Of a stretch of DNA of 64,000 nt, positions 63,201-64,000 are shown in pieces. Each line of letters starts with the position of its first letter. The stretch's first letter is position 1. Origin of the DNA: Orthonyx spaldingii (taxonomy: Eukaryota > Chordata > Aves > Passeriformes > Orthonychidae); NCBI GenBank assembly GCA_013397795.1, contig VZTJ01002487.1, positions 163,076 to 227,075 on the forward strand, written 5' to 3'. The position numbers and the translations under genes were made by a program. The notes beneath the pieces are model-generated. The model saw nothing but the letters and a program-made list of their open reading frames with translations, was not told where the DNA came from and made no database searches.

Positions 63201-63670
63201 TATATTCATTCTTTGCAGATGAGACAGAGCTATTTTACAGGCTGCCTTATAACACGAAACTTGTGCATGTTGAAGTATAATATCATTACAAGAAATAACT
63301 CACAAGATATTTACCAATTCTGACTCCAAACAGCATATGAAGTTAATTGTTGTACTTTATCACTGTGATAATTTTTAAAAGCAACTCTAAATTACTAACC
63401 TAAAATAAAAATTGACTATATACACATGTAAAATTTATCTTTGATGTGCAATTTAAATAAACTAGAAAATCTCATGCAGAAAAAAATTAGAATATTGCTA
63501 ATAATTGAAGAAGTTACAGAAAACCATTTGAGTCTGGATCCAAGCCCGTTTAAGTCAATTGAAATAACACAGTCGAAATACATGAGCTTTAGATCTGGTG
63601 TTTGGAATTGTCCTGAGAAAGCAAGTAAATTACCATGTTTTCCATAGCAGTTTTCTTCATCTCTATCCAT
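18714..63670 (-). CDS. SLC44A5: SLC44A5, choline transporter-like protein 5, complete coding region in 22 exons
   Basis: Multipass plasma-membrane protein of the CTL/SLC44 family, which is linked to choline transport. The coding exons are given one by one below; their lengths sum to 2148 nt (715 residues plus TAA), close to the roughly 720 of mammalian CTL5. All phases join and all introns are GT-AG. Layout: cytosolic N-terminus with YGKHGEPRKFDPKF; TM1 about 34-54; a large outer loop 55-238 with several Cys and sequons N83, N193 and N206; then TM segments near 239-261, 263-281, 322-343, 361-391, 450-484, 508-532, 604-628 and 644-678. A second outer loop has sequons N404, N412, N421 and N424. 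RCFPDFSTKNG, AANGIN and CFCEDLERND point to CTL5 rather than CTL2 or CTL4. It is convergent with LHX8. The promoter and any noncoding 5' exons are not seen. Confidence 0.96.
18827..20753 (-). other. SLC44A5: SLC44A5 intron 21
   Basis: AT-rich intron with no transposon or RNA gene recognised. Confidence 0.8.
20754..20838 (-). CDS. SLC44A5: SLC44A5 coding exon 21
   Basis: Residues 651-678: TVIIGSYLVAHGFFSVYAMC then VDTLFLCF, the last membrane helix. Acceptor tttgtag, donor gtaagt. Confidence 0.96.
20839..22627 (-). other. SLC44A5: SLC44A5 introns 20 and 19 (flanking exon 20)
   Basis: Two short introns, 20839-21467 and 21557-22627. Only a small perfect hairpin is noted, aatagttcc/ggaactatt near 21050-21075. 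No element recognised. Confidence 0.8.
21468..21556 (-). CDS. SLC44A5: SLC44A5 coding exon 20
   Basis: Residues 622-650: VLAFFFFTQRIPVFAQEMPM then LNYYWVPLL, end of TM9, a short outer loop and the beginning of TM10. Acceptor cttgcag, donor gtaagg. Confidence 0.95.
22628..22698 (-). CDS. SLC44A5: SLC44A5 coding exon 19
   Basis: Residues 598-620: VAVLDKVTDFLLFLGKVLVA then GGV, start of TM9. Acceptor aaacag, donor gtaagc. Confidence 0.95.
22699..24591 (-). other. SLC44A5: SLC44A5 intron 18
   Basis: Unique-looking sequence. On the plus strand, 23735-23845 is strongly pyrimidine-rich (many ctcctt and ttctcc runs) but has no repeat unit. No gene seen. Confidence 0.75.
24592..24665 (-). CDS. SLC44A5: SLC44A5 coding exon 18
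   Basis: Residues 573-596: IAIYGKNFCTSAKEAFFLLM then RNVV, ending in a split Arg. Acceptor tttgcag, donor gtaagg. Confidence 0.95.
24666..25920 (-). other. SLC44A5: SLC44A5 intron 17
   Basis: Unique-looking intron. It contains a 17-bp tandem duplication at 25844-25884; nothing else recognised. Confidence 0.75.
25844..25884. repeat. 17-bp tandem duplication
   Basis: tagtgtctaggatattt occurs twice exactly (25844-25860 and 25861-25877), followed by the first seven bases of a third copy. Confidence 0.9.
25921..26024 (-). CDS. SLC44A5: SLC44A5 coding exon 17
   Basis: Residues 539-572: TQNSFTRFLLCCLKCCFWCL then EKFLKFINRNAYIM. The Cys-rich CCLKCCFWCLEKF and NRNAYIM blocks are CTL hallmarks. Donor gtaagt. 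Confidence 0.96.
26400..26494 (-). CDS. SLC44A5: SLC44A5 coding exon 16 (TM7)
   Basis: Residues 507-537: YHTGSLAFGALILAIVQLIR then VILEYLDHKLK, one of the most conserved CTL signatures. Acceptor tttttag, donor gtgaga. Confidence 0.96.
26519..26577. repeat. Alternating purine-pyrimidine tract next to exon 16
   Basis: cacacgtgtgcatatgtac and related CA/TA/TG alternation begins about 25 bp outside exon 16, within intron 15. It is Z-DNA-like in composition. Confidence 0.75.
26596..26637. repeat. Perfect 14-bp inverted repeat with 14-nt loop
   Basis: gaaggtccattagt (26596-26609) is followed after 14 nt by its exact complement actaatggaccttc (26624-26637). It lies between the alternating tract and the solo LTR. 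Confidence 0.9.
26878..27468 (+). mobile_element. Endogenous retrovirus solo LTR (avian ERVL/TguLTR-like)
   Basis: About 590 bp starting tgtgctggttttgg. It continues through blocks familiar from a common songbird LTR family: 'gctgagcagcacttgcacag', 'ggctgaacacctgcctgcct', an ATTAAA-type polyadenylation region near 27340 and 'tctcctccatcccactatgg' close to the 3' end. There is no internal retroviral sequence on either side, so it is a solo LTR in SLC44A5 intron 15. I could not identify a clean target-site duplication. The family name is from memory; the boundaries are good to about 10 bp. Confidence 0.75.
27580..27842 (-). CDS. SLC44A5: SLC44A5 coding exon 15 (largest)
   Basis: Residues 419-505 (263 nt): TFNTTNVTKLCPGAQCTFAF, then the hydrophobic QLANAFVFLWLVNFAIALGQ, AGAFASYYWAYRKPADIP and LFSSFGRAI. 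It covers the rest of the second outer loop and TM6. Acceptor atttag, donor gtaaga. Confidence 0.96.
27843..29499 (-). other. SLC44A5: SLC44A5 intron 14
   Basis: Apart from the CR1 fragment (28486-28980) I see no further feature. Confidence 0.75.
28486..28980 (-). mobile_element. CR1 LINE fragment (ORF2 C-terminal region), antisense
   Basis: On the minus strand it reads broken CR1 ORF2 peptide such as HLECCVQVWAHQDKRDMELL and the 'gacaacaagctgtccctgag' block. It is truncated at both ends and lies in SLC44A5 intron 14. It is nearly identical over about 245 bp to the inverted copy at 51041-51290. Confidence 0.85.
29500..29587 (-). CDS. SLC44A5: SLC44A5 coding exon 14
   Basis: Residues 390-418: FLATSGEPVYKIMANQTLCK then YANLTCDPE, the second outer loop with sequons N404 and N412. 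The acceptor attcag at 29588-29593 is preferred over the internal atcag nearer GEP because FLATSG is a conserved CTL motif and the phase fits. Confidence 0.94.
29588..30514 (-). other. SLC44A5: SLC44A5 intron 13
   Basis: Nothing recognised. A 66-codon frame overlapping exon 14 in another frame is a shadow. Confidence 0.75.
30515..30607 (-). CDS. SLC44A5: SLC44A5 coding exon 13 (TM5)
   Basis: Residues 359-388: AIGYIMSTLFYPIVTFLLIA then ICISYWAVTA. The donor gtatcc is weak, but the phase needed by exon 14 (GT + T = Val) fixes it. Confidence 0.93.
30608..33361 (-). other. SLC44A5: SLC44A5 intron 12
   Basis: A 2.75-kb intron with no recognised element. Short open frames (for example near 32454-32705) lack family features. 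Confidence 0.7.
33362..33461 (-). CDS. SLC44A5: SLC44A5 coding exon 12 (TM4)
   Basis: Residues 326-357: IILCGVEVIIILMLIFLRNR then IRIAIALLKEGS, the conserved CTL helix followed by a basic amphipathic stretch. Donor gtatgt. Confidence 0.95.
33462..36262 (-). other. SLC44A5: SLC44A5 intron 11
   Basis: Contains one CR1 fragment (35511-35848). The rest is unique-looking, with an A-rich tract near 34038-34062. Confidence 0.75.
35511..35848 (+). mobile_element. CR1 LINE 3' fragment
   Basis: About 340 bp with the CR1 blocks 'aggttcttcccccagagt', 'ggtgggattgttgggctgtc', 'atggacttgatgatcctgat' and the terminal 'caactcagcatattttatga'. It is antisense to SLC44A5. The 3' end is intact and the 5' end truncated. 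Confidence 0.88.
36263..36394 (-). CDS. SLC44A5: SLC44A5 coding exon 11
   Basis: Residues 282-324: IWHCYWEYDHLKGIPGSDLT, then YDIGFQTDF and QLRQTWLAF. It is a hydrophilic loop leading into TM4. The acceptor aaaag has few pyrimidines; donor gtaagt. Confidence 0.95.
36812..36924 (-). CDS. SLC44A5: SLC44A5 coding exon 10 (TM2-TM3)
   Basis: Residues 244-280: hydrophobic GLFIAMMLSLVFLVLLRF and AGVLFWIFIFGVIGIIGY, two consecutive membrane helices. Acceptor ctttctag, donor gtaggt. Confidence 0.95.
37571..37650. repeat. (ATAAT)16 pentanucleotide microsatellite
   Basis: Sixteen perfect copies of ataat, preceded by one near copy (ttaat). Perfect arrays of this length are likely to vary between individuals. 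Confidence 0.98.
39221..39274. repeat. TA-rich dinucleotide microsatellite
   Basis: gtatatatatgtatacatat followed by about 15 AT pairs. Confidence 0.95.
39632..39715 (-). CDS. SLC44A5: SLC44A5 coding exon 9
   Basis: Residues 216-242: GINNVLDARSVGMKIFEDYA then ISWYWIL, the end of the first outer loop and the start of TM2. Acceptor tttctcag, donor gtaagg. Confidence 0.95.
39716..40566 (-). other. SLC44A5: SLC44A5 intron 8
   Basis: Nothing recognised. Confidence 0.75.
40567..40690 (-). CDS. SLC44A5: SLC44A5 coding exon 8
   Basis: Residues 175-214, starting LKRCFPDFSTKNGVLTVANQ and ending NVTDLREAA. RCFPDFSTKNG is diagnostic of CTL5 among CTL paralogues (from memory of the family). Sequons at N193 and N206. 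Donor gtaggt; acceptor cttgaatag. Confidence 0.95.
40691..42302 (-). other. SLC44A5: SLC44A5 intron 7
   Basis: Nothing recognised. Confidence 0.75.
42303..42363 (-). CDS. SLC44A5: SLC44A5 coding exon 7
   Basis: Residues 154-173, SVAQVLRDEDCPSMIIPSRP, plus the first base of Phe. Donor gtgagt, acceptor tttctag. Confidence 0.95.
42364..43138 (-). other. SLC44A5: SLC44A5 intron 6
   Basis: Nothing recognised. Confidence 0.75.
43139..43267 (-). CDS. SLC44A5: SLC44A5 coding exon 6
   Basis: Residues 111-153, starting LCVSKCPDRFATYIDVQ and ending FCKPGFNNPRK; 43 whole codons, phase 0 at both ends. Acceptor ttcttgcag. The donor is the less common gtgtgt. Confidence 0.95.
43268..45667 (-). other. SLC44A5: SLC44A5 intron 5
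   Basis: A 2.4-kb intron. The scattered 60-107-codon frames have no family signature and no splice logic. Confidence 0.7.
45668..45752 (-). CDS. SLC44A5: SLC44A5 coding exon 5
   Basis: Residues 83-110: NKTILFYFNILKCASPVVLI then NLQCPTTQ. The N83 sequon and two Cys belong to the outer loop. Donor gtgagt. Confidence 0.95.
46601..47029 (+). mobile_element. CR1 LINE 3' fragment
   Basis: About 430 bp with 'ctggagtgacaggacaaggg', 'tggtgaggccctggcacagg', 'ggtcccttccaactcaggct' and the terminal 'ctatgattctgtgat'. It belongs to the same family type as the copy at 1105-1448. The 3' end is intact. Confidence 0.9.
47177..47220. repeat. 17-bp tandem repeat, 2.6 copies
   Basis: gtcctgcttcaacacca occurs at 47177-47193 and 47194-47210, then gtcctgcttc begins a third copy. 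Confidence 0.9.
49710..49794 (-). CDS. SLC44A5: SLC44A5 coding exon 4
   Basis: Residues 55-81: the family motif WVHGDPRKVIYPTDSYGQFC then GQKDTLN. It opens the large extracellular loop. Acceptor ttttgcag, donor gtgagt. Confidence 0.95.
50142..50790 (-). mobile_element. CR1 LINE fragment (ORF2 end and 3' region), antisense
   Basis: About 650 bp in SLC44A5 intron 3. The minus strand reads broken ORF2 peptide (ALVRPHLQSCIQLWGAQHTK, then DTDLLEQGQRRP), followed toward low coordinates by the usual CR1 3' blocks. It is 5'-truncated and decayed by stops. Confidence 0.9.
50936..51625 (+). mobile_element. CR1 LINE fragment (ORF2 end to 3' end)
   Basis: About 690 bp in SLC44A5 intron 3, running from the 'agagaaagacctggggaccc' block through HLECCVQVWAHQDKRDMELL to the 3' tail 'tctgtgattctgtgaat'. 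It lies 145 bp from the oppositely oriented copy at 50142-50790, with the two 5' ends facing each other. Confidence 0.9.
51800..51873 (-). CDS. SLC44A5: SLC44A5 coding exon 3 (TM1)
   Basis: Residues 30-53, starting HCTDIICC and continuing through the hydrophobic VIFIVVILGYIALGVV, the first membrane segment. Acceptor cccctag, donor gtaagt. Confidence 0.95.
53385..53465 (-). mobile_element. Short CR1 fragment, antisense
   Basis: About 80 bp matching the CR1 3' region in complement ('ccatgggcagggacaccttc', 'aggccaggttgctccaagtc'). In SLC44A5 intron 2. Confidence 0.85.
54115..54170 (+). mobile_element. Short CR1 3'-end fragment
   Basis: About 55 bp: 'gttggacttgatgatcttgg' then 'ttttccaaccttaatgattc', the terminal CR1 motif. 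In SLC44A5 intron 2. Confidence 0.8.
56685..56733 (-). CDS. SLC44A5: SLC44A5 coding exon 2
   Basis: Residues 14-28, EPRKFDPKFRGPIHN, with split Gly before and split Arg after. The donor is gtaaat and the acceptor aaatgcag. It encodes the conserved cytosolic segment just before TM1. Confidence 0.94.
57145..59354 (-). mobile_element. CR1 LINE, 2.2 kb, partial ORF2 with endonuclease end and reverse transcriptase, antisense
   Basis: The longest element here, in SLC44A5 intron 1. From 59354 downward the minus strand reads the C-terminal part of the endonuclease domain (LGYSDHEVVEFEILKAVRRA), the linker (DIKDNWKGFYRCLASKRKTR), then reverse transcriptase pieces (LPGKFVEQIVLENMLGHMEN, LNLSKAFDTV, SGVPQRLVLGLILFHVFVSD). 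These are spread over different frames with stops, so the copy is dead. It ends with the CR1 3' tail near 57145. The 5' end is truncated inside the endonuclease domain, as is usual for CR1. Confidence 0.93.
59411..59534. repeat. 62-bp perfect tandem duplication
   Basis: 59411-59472 and 59473-59534 are identical 62-bp units (beginning ccactgcttaggttacagga). They lie about 57 bp outside the truncated 5' end of the CR1. Confidence 0.97.
63634..63670 (-). CDS. SLC44A5: SLC44A5 coding exon 1 (start codon)
   Basis: MDRDEENCYGKH plus the first base of Gly. The ATG has A at -3 and G at +4, and an in-frame TGA lies six codons upstream, so this Met is the best start. The donor gtaatt is modest. YGKHG followed by EPRKFDPKF in exon 2 matches the CTL2/CTL4 N-terminal pattern, which supports this small exon. 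Exon start in the 5' UTR is unknown; ccag at about 63680-63683 is one possible acceptor. Confidence 0.8.
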
Positions 63671-64000
63671 GTTACTGTACCTGGATCAGTTGAGCAAGCT
63701 GTCTGTGTGAGATACTGTGTACTTCTGTGGTGCTAGATAGCACACTTTCCCCAGCAAGCAGAGATACACAAAAATACTATTTAAATAGATTTAAAAATAA
63801 AGTTGATTGTCAGGGACTTCTCCAACCAGAACAGAAATTCACAAAGTAGGCAGGCCTTTCTGTGAATAGAAAGTTATCACTGAGTGCCTTGTCCACCTAC
63901 CCAAGCCAGTCTGAACAAAGAGGAATGACTCTTATCAGCTTGTATTAACGCACACTGTATATGCAGAAAGGAAAACGGCTGCACCTGAATATCATTTGTG
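63671..64000 (-). other. SLC44A5: Sequence upstream of the SLC44A5 start codon
   Basis: AT-rich with no CpG enrichment or clear TATA/GC-box arrangement. The promoter is therefore likely further out, with this stretch being 5' UTR and/or intron. Confidence 0.5.

Larger units (their letters stand above)
56734..63633 (-). other. SLC44A5: SLC44A5 intron 1
   Basis: A 6.9-kb intron between the start-codon exon and exon 2. It holds the 2.2-kb CR1 and the 62-bp duplication. From 59.6 to 63.6 kb I see no repeat family or gene, only a 9-bp hairpin at 62863-62882. Confidence 0.65.

Noticed and set aside
63308..63345. Alternative SLC44A5 first exon (ATG then LFGVRI, donor gtaaat at 63304-63309 side)
   Set aside because: It joins exon 2 in the right phase, but the peptide has no CTL resemblance. 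The exon at 63634-63670 gives the family motif YGKHG directly before EPRKFDP.
1..64000. CRISPR arrays, bacterial operons, phage or a novel defence system
   Set aside because: The window is vertebrate intron-exon DNA with avian retroelements. No spaced direct-repeat arrays or prokaryotic gene organisation exist here.

Overview
This is an intron-rich vertebrate nuclear window, almost certainly from a bird and probably a songbird. The repeats are overwhelmingly CR1 LINE fragments. There is one avian-type endogenous retroviral solo LTR and one short tRNA-Ile/CR1-tailed SINE fragment that resembles the TguSINE1 type described in finches. No Alu, L1 or B-type mammalian repeats were seen. The species assignment is inference; the repeat types are read from sequence.

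Two protein-coding genes sit tail to tail. At the left edge (+ strand) are the last three coding exons of LHX8, a LIM-homeodomain transcription factor (2390-4573), followed by its 3' UTR with two AATAAA signals near 5030-5072. Facing it on the - strand is the complete coding region of SLC44A5 (choline transporter-like protein 5). It has 22 coding exons running from the ATG at 63668-63670 down to the TAA at 18714-18716. I placed every intron-exon boundary from GT/AG sites. The exon lengths sum to 2148 nt (716 codons including stop) and all phases agree. The same neighbour pair is found at human 1p31.

Layout: 1-5.1 kb, LHX8 3' end; 5.1-13.5 kb, intergenic DNA without recognisable genes; 13.5-13.84 kb, a sharply bounded CpG-rich block with a 28-bp minisatellite and a 78-base assembly gap; 13.84-18.71 kb, probable long SLC44A5 3' UTR; 18.7-63.7 kb, SLC44A5 exons and introns, with CR1 copies, a solo LTR and microsatellites in the introns; 63.7-64 kb, sequence upstream of the start codon with no evident promoter.

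The genes are functionally unrelated: one patterns forebrain, craniofacial and germ-cell development, the other is a multipass membrane transporter. I found no operon-like, defence or otherwise novel system. The points most worth a second look are the CpG-rich block at the putative gene end, the CTL2/CTL4-like N-terminal exon of SLC44A5, a nearly identical inverted CR1 pair, and a 62-bp tandem duplication beside a truncated CR1.
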